Notes under the pieces: model-generated
What the model saw: only the letters and a program-made list of their open reading frames with translations
Database searches by the model: none
Told to the model about the DNA's origin: nothing
Shown: positions 16,724-26,142 of the stretch, piece after piece
How the letters are laid out: each line of letters starts with the position of its first letter
Numbering within the stretch: the stretch's first letter is position 1
Made by a program: the position numbers and the translations under genes
Source of the DNA: Campylobacteraceae bacterium
Lineage (GTDB): Bacteria; Campylobacterota; Campylobacteria; Campylobacterales; Sulfurovaceae
Length of the DNA: 45,236 nt
Assembly (NCBI GenBank): GCA_027080995.1
Contig: JALWNT010000067.1
Span: forward strand, 1 to 45,236
Direction: 5' to 3'

Positions 16724-17176
16724 TCAGCGGCAGTGGTGATCCTCTTCGATGCGGGCGATCTTCTCGACCCGGCGTTCGTGACGTCCCCCCTCGAAGGAGG
16801 TTTCAATGAAGGCATCGATCATGCTCTGGACGACGCCCATACCTACGACACGCTCTCCGAATCCGAGGATTTGTGCGTTGTTGTGGGCACGGGCCATCGC
16901 CGCGGTGTAGGCGTCGTGGCAGGTGGCCGCCCGGATACCGGGGACTTTGTTGGCGGCGATGGAGATGCCGATGCCGGTGCCGCAGATGACGATGCCGAAA
17001 CTGCCGGGGTCGGCTTTGACCGCTTCGGCGCATTTGCGCCCGTAGTCGGGATAGTCGACCCGGTCGGCGGTCTCGGGGCCGAGGTCGATGATTTCGTGGC
17101 CTTTGGAGCGGACGTAGTCGATGACCTCGGCTTTGTAGTGGAAACCGGCATGGTCGGTGGCGATGTAGAATTTCAT
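16724..17176 (-). CDS. rpiB: Ribose-5-phosphate isomerase B
   Basis: The 150-residue enzyme interconverts ribose 5-phosphate and ribulose 5-phosphate. It shows the RpiB/LacAB pattern: TDHAGFHYK at the start, C65 in VICGTGIG, and HDAYTAAMARAHNNAQ with the catalytic His region. The length is normal. It lies between the M50 protease and HdeD-like genes with 42-nt gaps on both sides and is probably cotranscribed with them. Confidence 0.96.
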   Translation of the reverse strand: MKFYIATDHAGFHYKAEVIDYVRSKGHEIIDLGPETADRVDYPDYGRKCAEAVKADPGSFGIVICGTGIGISIAANKVPGIRAATCHDAYTAAMARAHNNAQILGFGERVVGMGVVQSMIDAFIETSFEGGRHERRVEKIARIEEDHHCR

Positions 17177-17218
17177 TGTTTTACCTCCTGTTGTTTATAG
17201 TGAAAATATAGGTCCGCA

Positions 17219-17869
17219 TCATCCCGGCAGGATCATTCTCAGGATCCAGCCTACGGGGGCGAAAAGGATGTTCGAGAGCGGAGTGAAGAGGATGGCGAAG
17301 AGAATGATCATTCCGTAGGGATAAATCTTTTCATACGCTTCCACGAAGCCGCGCCATCCCATTTTGGCGGCAAAGAAATGCAAAGCCTGGCTGCCGTCGA
17401 GCGGCGGAATCGGCCAGAGGTTGAAGACCGCCAGAACGACGTTGATCATCACGCTCTGGGCGAGGAAGAGATAGATGAAAGCGCTGACGAGCGAATGGGG
17501 CGGATAGGCCAGAGGCAGCAGGGTTGCCGCCAGGATCGCCAGGATAAGGTTGTAGGTGATTCCCGCCAGACTCACGGCGACGGCAGCGCCGTAGCCGCCG
17601 TTATGAATGACGGTATTCATATTGATAGGCACCGGCTTGGCCCAGCCGAAGAGAAAAGGGGCGTGAAACGCATAGAGAAGAGCCGGTACGAGAATCGTGC
17701 CCACCGGATCTATATGTTTAATGGGATTAATGCTCAAGCGTCCCATCGATTTGGCGGTGGTGTCGCCGTAGCGGTAGGCGACCCAGCCGTGCATGATTTC
17801 GTGGCCGACGATGGAGATCACCAGCGCCAAGACGGAAGCGGCAATTTTGAGAAGTTCCACTTCACTCAT
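17219..17869 (-). CDS. Site-2-protease-like M50 metallopeptidase
   Basis: This 216-residue integral membrane protein carries the HEXXH zinc site in GHEIMHGW (near residues 23-30) and the second motif NLWPIPPLDGSQ with the third ligand Asp (about residue 138). Four to six hydrophobic segments are seen. It belongs to the short S2P-like group common in Bacteria, which cut membrane-spanning substrates; no PDZ domain is present. The start codon overlaps the lepB stop (TGATG), so translation is coupled. The substrate is unknown. Confidence 0.9.
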   Translation of the reverse strand: MSEVELLKIAASVLALVISIVGHEIMHGWVAYRYGDTTAKSMGRLSINPIKHIDPVGTILVPALLYAFHAPFLFGWAKPVPINMNTVIHNGGYGAAVAVSLAGITYNLILAILAATLLPLAYPPHSLVSAFIYLFLAQSVMINVVLAVFNLWPIPPLDGSQALHFFAAKMGWRGFVEAYEKIYPYGMIILFAILFTPLSNILFAPVGWILRMILPG

Positions 17870-18840
17870 CAGTCATCCTTGGGGATTTCGTGTTGGAAAG
17901 TGTCGATGTTTCGGCCGACCCGGTCCCAGCGTACGGTGAAACGGTGGCGATTCCAGGCGGCGCGGCACTGGGCGGAGCCGAGGGGGAGGGTCCCGCAGAC
18001 TTTGCGCAATGCCTGATGATCCCGACCGCCGCCGATGCCGCTGTAGACCCGCTCGTAGCTGCGGTACTCGAGACTGAAATAGATCACCCAGGGCTTGCCG
18101 ATGATCAGACTGTAGGGGACCGATCCCCAGAAGCGGCTGTCGTCGGAGTTGTCCCGGTTGTCGCCGATCATGTAGTAGTGGTCGGGTTCCACCTTTTTGT
18201 AGAAGACGTTGACGGGCGAACCGTTGAGCGTGTAAATGTCCGCCTTCAGGGAGGGTACGAAGAGAGGCTTCATATCGATGCGGGCCCGATTGGCGGCGCG
18301 GTAGAGGAGCATCAGGAAGCTGTTGCCGTTGTATTCGGGTTTGTACTGGATCCCGGGGAACTCCTCTTTATAGGGGTTGACGACCCAGAGTTTGCCCAGC
18401 GCGTCGACGATTTTTTTGGCGGGGTAGTGTTGTCGGATCCAGGCGTCTCCCTCGTGGAAGTGGATCAGGAGGTGCTTGTCGTAATAGAGGAGTTCGTCTC
18501 CTCCCACGGCGACGCAGCGCTTGACGAAGTGGGTCTTGCGGTCTTTGGGGACGTAAAAGATGACGATATCTTTGCGCTTGGGACGGGGGCCGTCGATCAG
18601 GTGGCCGTCACCGCGAAAATCGGGAAGGACTTTGAGCCCGATCCAAGGGATTTCGGGGATGGTGACGCCGTAGCTGAACTTTTTGGCGAAAAGAAAATCG
18701 CCGATGAGCAGCGTACGTTTCATCGACCCGCTGGGAATGACGAAGGATTGGGCGACGAAAAAGATCAGCAGCAGGACGATGATGACCGTTCCGGTCCAGG
18801 AGCTGGAGAAGCGGTAGAGCTTGTGGGCGAATTTTTTCAT
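17869..18840 (-). CDS. lepB: Signal peptidase I
   Basis: The 323-residue enzyme removes signal peptides from exported proteins at the outer face of the inner membrane. A single N-terminal membrane helix (about residues 16-32) precedes the catalytic S39 in PSGSM; the general base is K107 in HFVKRCVAVGGD, and GDNRDNSDDSR is the family box. The protein is longer than average because of an insertion between the boxes (about residues 130-210), as often seen in this phylum. ATG 18840 overlaps the folD stop as ATGA. Confidence 0.96.
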   Translation of the reverse strand: MKKFAHKLYRFSSSWTGTVIIVLLLIFFVAQSFVIPSGSMKRTLLIGDFLFAKKFSYGVTIPEIPWIGLKVLPDFRGDGHLIDGPRPKRKDIVIFYVPKDRKTHFVKRCVAVGGDELLYYDKHLLIHFHEGDAWIRQHYPAKKIVDALGKLWVVNPYKEEFPGIQYKPEYNGNSFLMLLYRAANRARIDMKPLFVPSLKADIYTLNGSPVNVFYKKVEPDHYYMIGDNRDNSDDSRFWGSVPYSLIIGKPWVIYFSLEYRSYERVYSGIGGGRDHQALRKVCGTLPLGSAQCRAAWNRHRFTVRWDRVGRNIDTFQHEIPKDD

Positions 18841-19688
18841 CGGACGATCCGGGCTTTGGCCGCCTTGAGCGTATTGCTCAGCAACATCGCGATGGTCATC
18901 GGGCCGACCCCGCCGGGGACGGGGGTGATGTAGCTGCATTTGGGAGCCACATTTTCGAAATCGACGTCACCGACGAGACGTCCGTCTTCGAGGCGGTTGA
19001 TGCCGATGTCGATGACGATCGCCCCCTCTTTGATCATCTCGGCTTTGATCAGACCGGGGACGCCGACGCCGACAATGACGATGTCGGCTCGGGAGGTGTG
19101 CGCGGCCAGGTCTTTGGTATAGATGTGGGTGACGGTGACGGTCGCTTCGGCATTGAGGAGCAGGGCAGCCATCGGTTTGCCGACGATGTTGCTGGCTCCC
19201 ACGACGCAGACATCTTTGCCGCGTAGTTCGATGCCGTACTCTTCGAACATTTTCATAACGCCTAAAGGGGTGCAAGGGACGAAGCTGTCGAGGTTCGTCA
19301 CGAGGCGTCCGACGTTGTAGGGGTGGAAGCCGTCGACGTCCTTGGCGGGATCGATCACTTCGAGGATTCGGTTGGTGTCGATCTGCGGAGGGAGAGGAAG
19401 CTGAACGAGGATGCCGTCGATGCGGGGATTGGCGTTCATCATTTCAATGGTGGCGATGATCTCTTCCTGGCTGATCGTCTCGGGCATTTCGTGGACGATG
19501 GAGTAGAAGCCCACCTCCTTGCACGCTTTGGCTTTCATCTTGACGTACGCTTGGCTGGCCGGGTCGTCGCCGACGAGGATCACCGCGAGGCCGGGGACGA
19601 TTTCGTGTTCGCGGTTGAGGAGGTCGACTTCGTAGCGGACCGCTTCACGGATTTTCTGTGCGAGGGCTTTGCCGTCGATCAATTGCAT
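18837..19688 (-). CDS. folD: Methylenetetrahydrofolate dehydrogenase/cyclohydrolase
   Basis: The 283-residue bifunctional enzyme converts 5,10-methylene-THF to 10-formyl-THF in two steps. Visible are YVKMKAKACKEVG with the catalytic Lys, QLPLPPQID, KDVDGFHPYN, the nucleotide-binding GASNIVGKP and the C-terminal PVPGGVGPMT. ATG 19688 begins the conserved MQLIDGKALA; the longer open frame upstream is not similar to FolD. It leads directly into lepB with a 4-nt overlap. Confidence 0.97.
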   Translation of the reverse strand: MQLIDGKALAQKIREAVRYEVDLLNREHEIVPGLAVILVGDDPASQAYVKMKAKACKEVGFYSIVHEMPETISQEEIIATIEMMNANPRIDGILVQLPLPPQIDTNRILEVIDPAKDVDGFHPYNVGRLVTNLDSFVPCTPLGVMKMFEEYGIELRGKDVCVVGASNIVGKPMAALLLNAEATVTVTHIYTKDLAAHTSRADIVIVGVGVPGLIKAEMIKEGAIVIDIGINRLEDGRLVGDVDFENVAPKCSYITPVPGGVGPMTIAMLLSNTLKAAKARIVR

Positions 19689-19764
19689 ACTGCACTCACT
19701 TTCACTCCATTTTCGGAAAAGATGGGGGAGAAAAATTTTGGGGACATTATAGCGGGAAATCCTG

Positions 19765-20064
19765 TTAGGCTTCGTTGCGGCTTTCGTCTTTGTTTCGCAT
19801 TTCTGTTTCGCTCCTGTCGAGGAGTTCACGGATTTTTTGGGCACCGAGCCTGCCGTCTTTGACGAGAGCCTTTTTGATTCCGCCCAGGGCGATCGGGACC
19901 AAGGAGAGGTAAGAGAGTTCCTTCTTGCGGGCGAGTTCGACGAAGCGGTCGAAGTCTTCACGGATGAAGCGGAGGATTTTCAGGTCGATGTCGATGTTTT
20001 CATGGATCAGTTCGGAGATCTGTTCGGCGATTTTGTCTTGCAACTCTTTTTCGTGTTTTGTCAT
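19765..20064 (-). CDS. Small helical hypothetical protein
   Basis: This 99-residue, highly charged and largely helical protein has no signal or membrane segment; a mildly hydrophobic stretch (YLSLVPIALGGIKKAL) sits in the middle. I recognise no family. It lies 31 nt after the MFS transporter gene and 76 nt before folD, in the same direction, so it is likely part of the same transcript. Confidence 0.7.
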   Translation of the reverse strand: MTKHEKELQDKIAEQISELIHENIDIDLKILRFIREDFDRFVELARKKELSYLSLVPIALGGIKKALVKDGRLGAQKIRELLDRSETEMRNKDESRNEA

Positions 20065-20095
20065 TGTGGGATCTTCCTTCTTCTAGGGCTGTCTC

Positions 20096-21253
20096 CTAGT
20101 GCTGTACTCTTTTCGACGTTCTGAAATTTCCCCAAAGATAGAGCAGATACATCAGCAGCAGTGTCGCAAGCCCCGCCATCGAAAAGAGAATGGCATCGCT
20201 TTCTCCGTAACGCTTCCAGATGAGGCCGATGACCGTCGCGCCTGCCGCACCGAAGAGAGCGACCCCGCCGTAGAAGATCCCGTAGACGGTGCCTTTGTTG
20301 ACCGCTTCGTCGCTGATGCAGGCACGGACGGCGTTGAGTCCCGCGACGGTGAAGATCCCCAGCAGTACGAAGCCCACAATCACCTGCTGCCGGTAGAGCG
20401 CACTCATCGCCCCGAGGCCGAAGAGCATCGCGACCCCTAGAACCGCCCGGGGGCTGGTCCGGTCGATTTGGATGCCGAAGAAGTAACTCAGGAGGGTTTG
20501 GACGAAGTTGTAGAGGACCATCAGCAGCGGGATCGTCGCGACAGAGTAGCCGGCCTCTTTGGCGCTGACGAGAAAGAAGCTGTCGTTGAAGAGAAAGAAA
20601 ACGAAACCGAAATAGAGAAAGAGAAGGGGAAGCAAACCTTTGTCGGCCTGCCAGTCGAAGGACTCGGAACGTTTTTTGCTTCGGTAGGGGACGTCCCGGA
20701 CGAAAAAAAGAACGATCAGTACCGCCAGGATTCCGGGCACGAGAGTCCAGGCAAAGAGTTCCCTAAAGACCGATTCCCCTTTGCCCAGCCAGTAGAGCGC
20801 GGCGAAGGCGATGAGCGCTCCGCTCATCTCTCCGGCGACATCCATCATCTTGTGAAAGCCGAAGCTCCGGCCGCTTTTGCCCTCGCTGTAGGCGGAGATG
20901 AGGCTGTCTTTGGTGGCGGCACGGATCGCTTTGCCCATCCGTTCGGTTCCCCGCAGCAGCGCGACCTGCTGCCAAGTGTCGGCCAGAGCGAGCAGCGGTT
21001 TGGTCAGAGCCGAGACGAGGTAGCCGGTAACGACGAAGGGTTTGACCACTTGCAGCCGGTCACTGAGATAGCCAAAAAGGATCCGGAAGGCGTAGGAGAC
21101 AAAAGTGGCGATCGCGACGACGTATCCGAGTTTGTCGACTCCCTGGTCGAGGGTATAGACGATGAAAATCGGAAGGATCGAGGTTACCATGGCGCTGGCC
21201 ATATCGGTAAAAAAGCTGACGAAACCGAGGGCGATGATGTTTTTGTTGACCAT
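20096..21253 (-). CDS. MFS transporter
   Basis: The 385-residue protein has about twelve hydrophobic helices in two halves, with the MFS loop motif in FGYLSDRLQ between helices 2 and 3 and a second in FFGIQIDRTSPRAVL in the C-terminal half. GTERMGKAIRAATKDSLI matches a group of uncharacterised MFS proteins annotated as general efflux-type transporters. The substrate is unknown. It is the first gene of the leftward folD-lepB operon and is divergent from ovoA. Confidence 0.9.
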   Translation of the reverse strand: MVNKNIIALGFVSFFTDMASAMVTSILPIFIVYTLDQGVDKLGYVVAIATFVSYAFRILFGYLSDRLQVVKPFVVTGYLVSALTKPLLALADTWQQVALLRGTERMGKAIRAATKDSLISAYSEGKSGRSFGFHKMMDVAGEMSGALIAFAALYWLGKGESVFRELFAWTLVPGILAVLIVLFFVRDVPYRSKKRSESFDWQADKGLLPLLFLYFGFVFFLFNDSFFLVSAKEAGYSVATIPLLMVLYNFVQTLLSYFFGIQIDRTSPRAVLGVAMLFGLGAMSALYRQQVIVGFVLLGIFTVAGLNAVRACISDEAVNKGTVYGIFYGGVALFGAAGATVIGLIWKRYGESDAILFSMAGLATLLLMYLLYLWGNFRTSKRVQH

Positions 21254-21362
21254 CCTTATCCCTTATCTGCTTGAATCTTTTTCTCTATGATTGTATCCCA
21301 AAATATTATCGGCACTGCACATTGGGTCGATATAATGGTGTAAAAAGCGAGGAGATTCAGTC

Positions 21363-23468
21363 ATGATCACGCTCTTGCGTCCCCCGTCGCTCTACGGAGA
21401 CGATCCCGAAACGAAACGGGAAGAGATCCGCCGCTATTTCCACAATACCTACGATGCCTTCGAATCCCTCTACGGGCTACTGGCGAGTGACGAGGTCTTC
21501 TATCACCGGCCCGAGCCGCTGCGCCATCCCCACATCTTCTACTTCGGCCATACCGCCGTCTTCTTCGTCAACAAGCTGGTCCTGGCCAAGATCCTGCCGG
21601 GGCGGATCGATCCGGAGCTGGAATCGATCTTTGCCGTGGGGGTGGACGAGATGAGCTGGGACGACCTGGACGAGACACGCTACGACTGGCCGACGGTGGA
21701 GCGGACCCGCCGTTACCGGGAGCGGGTCCGGGAGACCGTCGACGGGCTCATCGACCGCCTGCCGCTCAAACTCCCCATCGACTGGGACTCTCCCTGGTGG
21801 GTGATCCTCATGGGGATCGAGCATGAGCGGATCCATATCGAGACCTCCTCGGTCCTGATCCGGCAGACTCCGCTGGAACTGGTACGACCCTCTGCAGAGT
21901 GGCCCCGTTGCAAAGATACGGCGGCACCTTCGGAAAACGAGCTGGTCGAGGTACCGGAGGGGGCCGTGCATCTGGGGAAACGGAAAAGCGACGACTATTA
22001 CGGCTGGGACAACGAATACGGCAGCCATGAGGCGAAAATTCCATCCTTTCGGGCCGCACGTCACCTGGTGAGCCACGCGGAGTTTCTCGAGTTCGTGGAG
22101 GCCGGCGGTTACAAAGAGGAGCACTGGTGGAGTGAGGAGGGATGGCAGTGGCGCAGTTACAAAGCAGCGGAACATCCTCACTTCTGGCGGCGAAGCGATG
22201 AGGGGTGGCGCTACCGCGCCCTGACGGAGGAGATCCCGCTGCCCTTGGACTGGCCGGTGGATGTGAACCTCCACGAAGCGGAGGCTTTCTGCCGCTGGCT
22301 GGGGGAACGGACCGGCCGGAAGCTGCGGCTGCCCACCGAGGACGAGTGGGTCCGACTCTGCGACCATGCGCGCGTGCCTGATCTCCCCGACTGGGGCGAA
22401 AAAGCGCCGGCCAATATCCATCTGGAGCACTGGGCCAGCGCCGGTCCCGTGGGGCGTTTCCGCCACGGGGAATTCTCCGATCTCATCGGTAACGTCTGGC
22501 AGTGGACCCGCACGCCGATCTACCCTTTCGAAGGTTTCGAGATCCATCCGATCTATGATGACTTCACCACACCGACCTTCGACGGACGGCATTTCCTCAT
22601 CAAAGGAGGCTCCTTCATCAGTGCCGGCGACGAGGCGCTGCGATCGGCCCGCTACGCCTTTCGGCCCCACTTTTTCCAGCATGCCGGCTTCCGCTACGTG
22701 GAGAGCGACTACCGGGAAGAGATCGCCACTGGCCACTACGAGCGGGATGAGCAGGTGAGCCAGTATTGCGAGTTCGGCTGGGGAGGGGAGTATTTCGGCG
22801 TTTCCAACTACCCCGAGCGCTGCGCCCGGATCGCTCTGGAGGCGAGTCAGGGGCGGCGCCGGGAGCGGGCCCTGGATCTGGGATGCGCCATCGGCCGCAG
22901 CACCCTGGAGCTGGCGCAGGGCTTCGGGGAGGTGACGGGGATCGATTTCTCCGCCCGTTTCATCTCCATGGCCGAGGAGATGCGCAGCCGCGGCGTGATC
23001 CGCTATACCCTGCCGGTGGAGGGAGAGTTGACCGAATACCGGGAAGCGAGACTCCCTGAGAGGCTCCTGCCCTATACGGATCGGGTGAGTTTCTGGCAGG
23101 GGGACGCCTGCAATCTCAAGCCGGTCTTCGACGACTACGATCTGGTCACCGCCTTCAATCTCGTCGACCGACTCTACGATCCGGCCAAATTCCTGCGCGA
23201 TATCGCGACCCGGATCCGCCCCGGCGGACTGCTCGTCCTCAGCTCCCCCTACACCTGGATGGAGGAGCACACCCCCAGGGAGAAGTGGCTGGGAGGCCGG
23301 CGAAAAGACGGCGAACCCTACACCACCTTCGAAGCGTTGCAGGAGCATCTGAACCCCGCCTTCCGGCTGCTGCGTACCGAAGAGGTGCCCTTTGTTCTGA
23401 GTGAGACCGCCCGGAAGTTCCAGCATACGATCGCCCAGCTGACGATCTGGGAGCGGCTGGAAGGGTAG
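21363..23468 (+). CDS. ovoA: 5-histidylcysteine sulfoxide synthase/methyltransferase (OvoA)
   Basis: The 701-residue protein makes ovothiol A: its iron domain joins histidine and cysteine with oxygen, and a C-terminal methyltransferase adds the N-methyl group of mercaptohistidine. Seen in order are a DinB-like region with FYFGHTAVFF, the iron motif HX3HXE (H154, H158, E160 in EHERIHIETSS), a formylglycine-enzyme-like domain (RLPTEDEWVRLC, GNVWQWT, KGGSFISAGDE) and a SAM-binding domain from about residue 490 (DLGCAIGRSTLELA). Full-length, fused form. GAGGAG lies 8 nt before ATG 21363. It is a single gene, convergent with the methyltransferase-like gene at 23484. Confidence 0.94.
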   Translation: MITLLRPPSLYGDDPETKREEIRRYFHNTYDAFESLYGLLASDEVFYHRPEPLRHPHIFYFGHTAVFFVNKLVLAKILPGRIDPELESIFAVGVDEMSWDDLDETRYDWPTVERTRRYRERVRETVDGLIDRLPLKLPIDWDSPWWVILMGIEHERIHIETSSVLIRQTPLELVRPSAEWPRCKDTAAPSENELVEVPEGAVHLGKRKSDDYYGWDNEYGSHEAKIPSFRAARHLVSHAEFLEFVEAGGYKEEHWWSEEGWQWRSYKAAEHPHFWRRSDEGWRYRALTEEIPLPLDWPVDVNLHEAEAFCRWLGERTGRKLRLPTEDEWVRLCDHARVPDLPDWGEKAPANIHLEHWASAGPVGRFRHGEFSDLIGNVWQWTRTPIYPFEGFEIHPIYDDFTTPTFDGRHFLIKGGSFISAGDEALRSARYAFRPHFFQHAGFRYVESDYREEIATGHYERDEQVSQYCEFGWGGEYFGVSNYPERCARIALEASQGRRRERALDLGCAIGRSTLELAQGFGEVTGIDFSARFISMAEEMRSRGVIRYTLPVEGELTEYREARLPERLLPYTDRVSFWQGDACNLKPVFDDYDLVTAFNLVDRLYDPAKFLRDIATRIRPGGLLVLSSPYTWMEEHTPREKWLGGRRKDGEPYTTFEALQEHLNPAFRLLRTEEVPFVLSETARKFQHTIAQLTIWERLEG

Positions 23469-23480
23469 GGGATCCTACCC
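23463..23480. terminator. Shared hairpin between convergent genes
   Basis: GGGTAGG-GGAT-CCTACCC is a perfect 7-bp GC-rich stem that includes the ovoA stop codon and lies just past the stop of the leftward gene at 23484. No T-run follows, but its position suits a bidirectional end signal. Confidence 0.45.
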
Positions 23481-23483
23481 GGC

Positions 23484-24092
23484 TCAGTAGAGCAGCCAGA
23501 GATTGCCAAGCCAGCCCAGGTCTTTGAGCCCCTCGATCAGTTCCAGAATCCCCACGATCCAGATGAACCAGAGGGCGCTGAAGATATGCTTGCGGAAGAT
23601 TCTCGGGTTGACCGTGTAGCGTTCCGGTTCATGCAGCAGTGAAATTCTGGGGAAAAAGGCGGGAACCCGCCGGGCATACTCCTCGTACCGCTCGCCGAAG
23701 AGTTTGCGTAGCTTCTGCTCTTCGTTGCGGATGACCCTCGGATAGCCTGCGGCAAAAAAGAGGAGAAAGAGGATTGGGAAGGTAAAGGTCTCCGTGGCCA
23801 TCCCCACCCCGAGAAGCCCCAGAAAACTGAAAAAGTAGAGAGGATTGCGGGTCATGGAGTAGGGGCCTTCGGTTACCAGTGTATTGTCCTTGTAGCCCGC
23901 AATATAGAGCGAACACCACATCCGCCCCAGAGAACCGACTGCCACCAGAAACAATCCAAGGGTAAAGAGGAGATAGGCCACAATCGGCGCCTCCACATCC
24001 CATCGACTCCCCGAGAGAGCATAAAGGACCAAAACTGCCGCCGCGGCAATCCGTGAAAGAAGGATTCTGGATTTTTCAAAACGTATTGACAT
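23484..24092 (-). CDS. Isoprenylcysteine/phospholipid methyltransferase-like membrane protein
   Basis: The 202-residue protein has at least four membrane helices and the ICMT/PEMT-type signature TEGPYSMTRNPLYFFSFLGL (about residues 75-95), followed by RNEEQKLRKLFGERYEEYARRVPAFFP. Bacterial members of this superfamily methylate lipids or other small membrane substrates with SAM; the substrate here is unknown. It is the last gene of the leftward envelope operon, 85 nt after the PAP2 gene, which makes a lipid substrate plausible. Confidence 0.88.
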   Translation of the reverse strand: MSIRFEKSRILLSRIAAAAVLVLYALSGSRWDVEAPIVAYLLFTLGLFLVAVGSLGRMWCSLYIAGYKDNTLVTEGPYSMTRNPLYFFSFLGLLGVGMATETFTFPILFLLFFAAGYPRVIRNEEQKLRKLFGERYEEYARRVPAFFPRISLLHEPERYTVNPRIFRKHIFSALWFIWIVGILELIEGLKDLGWLGNLWLLY

Positions 24093-24177
24093 ATATATCC
24101 TGACGATAAAAATTTTCCAATTCTATAGTATCAATATGAAATGAAGATGAAAAAAATATCCTCAAAGCCGGATTTTC

Positions 24178-24759
24178 TCAAGAATCGTTATGGAAAATTC
24201 GATCTTCGATGCGATAGACTAAGGCATTAAGAGACCTGAGACGGTGAGATAGGGCGACGACGATCCCCGCCGAGGCGAGAGAGACGACCAGGCTGCCCAG
24301 GATATCCAGAGGATAGTGGACGCCGATATAGATCCGTGCCAATCCGCCGATCACCGCAAAGAGCAGCAGCCAGTCCCCCAACCGCCGCGTCGAAGGACAG
24401 AAAAGCAGTGTAAGCGCGATCGATGCCATGAACGTCGTGTGATCGGAGGGGAAAGAGTTTTCCGGTGCATGGGGGATCAAAAGCCTCCCCAGATGATCCA
24501 TAAAAGGCCGGGGATGGAAATAGGCTAAACCGATAAGCTGATTGAACCCCAAACCGAGTAGTGAGGCGTAAAACGCCAGAAGCGCCTCCTCCCTGCGTTT
24601 GGCAAAAAAGTAGAGCCACACTTCGACGGCGATGAAGAGATAGGGAAGCCCCTCGGCCAGGAGAATGCCGAGGAGATCCTGCACCCGGGAATGGCCGGCA
24701 AAGGAGTTGATGGCGAGGAAGAGATCCTGATTGAACGAGAGCATCGAAACCTCCATCAT
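24178..24759 (-). CDS. PAP2-family lipid phosphatase
   Basis: The 193-residue membrane protein has about five to six helices and the three phosphatase motifs: HPRPF, PSDHT and RIYIGVHYPLDILG, with the catalytic His pair present. PSDH rather than PSGH is typical of the BcrC/YbjG undecaprenyl-diphosphatase branch, which recycles the lipid carrier of cell-wall synthesis; this assignment is probable but not proven. It follows the histidine kinase gene by 51 nt in the same direction and is therefore probably part of its operon. Confidence 0.88.
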   Translation of the reverse strand: MMEVSMLSFNQDLFLAINSFAGHSRVQDLLGILLAEGLPYLFIAVEVWLYFFAKRREEALLAFYASLLGLGFNQLIGLAYFHPRPFMDHLGRLLIPHAPENSFPSDHTTFMASIALTLLFCPSTRRLGDWLLLFAVIGGLARIYIGVHYPLDILGSLVVSLASAGIVVALSHRLRSLNALVYRIEDRIFHNDS

Positions 24760-24810
24760 TTTTTCGGAAGCATAGAAAAAAGAGATGAAAAAAGGATGAA
24801 AATCTTTTCC

Positions 24811-26142
24811 TCAAAGGGTGACTTCGACCGTCGTTCCTCTGCTCTCTTCGGAATGAATCTCCAATTGACCCCGGTGCAGATCGACGATTTTATTCACGAT
24901 GGCCAGCCCCAGGCCGAATCCCGGGATTTTGCGGGAGCGGGCTTCGTCCACCCGATAGAAGCGTTCGGTGAGTTTGGCCAGTTGGTCGGACGGGATGCCG
25001 ATCCCTTCGTCGGCAATGCGGAAACGGAGCCGACCGTTCCGGCAATCGAGGGAGAGGATGATCCCTTTGCCTTCGGGGGTATATTTGACGGCGTTGTCTA
25101 AGAGATTGGCAAAGAGGGTGCGCAGGAGGGCCGGGGTGCTCCGGATTTCGCAGGGCTCGAGTGTTTCGATGGAGAGTTTGAGCTTTTTCTTTTTGAACAT
25201 CGGGTCGATGCGCTGCAGCGTCTCCAGCAGGATCTGATCGGCGGCCACGCTTTGGAAGCTCTCCCGGACCGATTCGGGGGTGTGGCGGCTGAGAAAGAGG
25301 AGGTTTTCCACCAGTTCCCGAAGAGTGTGGATCTCTTCAGAGACGGTCTGCAGAGTCTGGCGCAGGCTTGCCGCGTCGCGCTCTTTTCGCAGGGCGATAT
25401 CGACCTCGCCCTGCAAAACCGTCAGCGGAGTGCGAAGTTCGTGGGAGACGTCGCTGTTGAAGCGCTCCATCTCTTCGATCCCGCGGTCCAGGCGCTCGAC
25501 CATGGTGTTGAAGGCGACGATAAGTTCCCGAATCTCGTCGTCGGCCTTGGGCAGCGGCAGCGGGTGGGGCAGGGAGGTGACCGAAGTGCGTGCCGCCATG
25601 GAGGAAGCGCTTCGAATCGGCCGCAGAATCTTTTCGGTGGCGATGTAGGCGGCGATGAGCAGCCCCAGAAGCAGCAGCGGGTCGAGAACGAGCAGTGTGT
25701 CGACCAGATCCTCCACCTCGTTGTTGATTCCCCGATCGACCAGCAGCAACGTTCCCCGAACCGGCTGCTGAATCGGGTAACGGTAAAACAGATCCAGCGT
25801 CTCTTCGTGATCGATGACAAAATAGCTGTTGTGGGGATGTCGGCGGAATCGTCGGAGGTCTTCGGTTCTGAAGTTGTCGCTTTGGGCCGGCAGGCGCTTG
25901 TCCTGAAGCAGCGCGACGGCGACACCCCGGAGGGAGCGGGCATCGAAACGCCCTGACTGCAGGGCTCTAAGCAGCTCCTTCTCGACAAGCTGCAGGGCCA
26001 GAGTATGGAGACGGTTTTGCTGTTTGATATGAAAACTCTGATCGAAGGAGTAGTAGAGCCCGAGGCTGAAAAGCAGCAGGATCGGCGCGACCAGCCCGCC
26101 GAACCAGAGCATCACCCGGATCTTGAGACTACGAAGCTTCAA
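24811..26142 (-). CDS. Sensor histidine kinase
   Basis: The 443-residue kinase has two membrane helices (about residues 12-32 and 150-168) around a periplasmic sensing loop of roughly 120 residues, then a HAMP-like linker, the H-box with H234 in SDVSHELRTPLT, the N-box LLDNAVKYT, and G-boxes DEGIGIP and GFGLGLAIV. The periplasmic loop has no recognised domain. Its start overlaps the regulator gene by 14 nt. Neighbouring PAP2 and DedA genes suggest it senses envelope or lipid-carrier stress. Confidence 0.95.
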   Translation of the reverse strand: MKLRSLKIRVMLWFGGLVAPILLLFSLGLYYSFDQSFHIKQQNRLHTLALQLVEKELLRALQSGRFDARSLRGVAVALLQDKRLPAQSDNFRTEDLRRFRRHPHNSYFVIDHEETLDLFYRYPIQQPVRGTLLLVDRGINNEVEDLVDTLLVLDPLLLLGLLIAAYIATEKILRPIRSASSMAARTSVTSLPHPLPLPKADDEIRELIVAFNTMVERLDRGIEEMERFNSDVSHELRTPLTVLQGEVDIALRKERDAASLRQTLQTVSEEIHTLRELVENLLFLSRHTPESVRESFQSVAADQILLETLQRIDPMFKKKKLKLSIETLEPCEIRSTPALLRTLFANLLDNAVKYTPEGKGIILSLDCRNGRLRFRIADEGIGIPSDQLAKLTERFYRVDEARSRKIPGFGLGLAIVNKIVDLHRGQLEIHSEESRGTTVEVTL

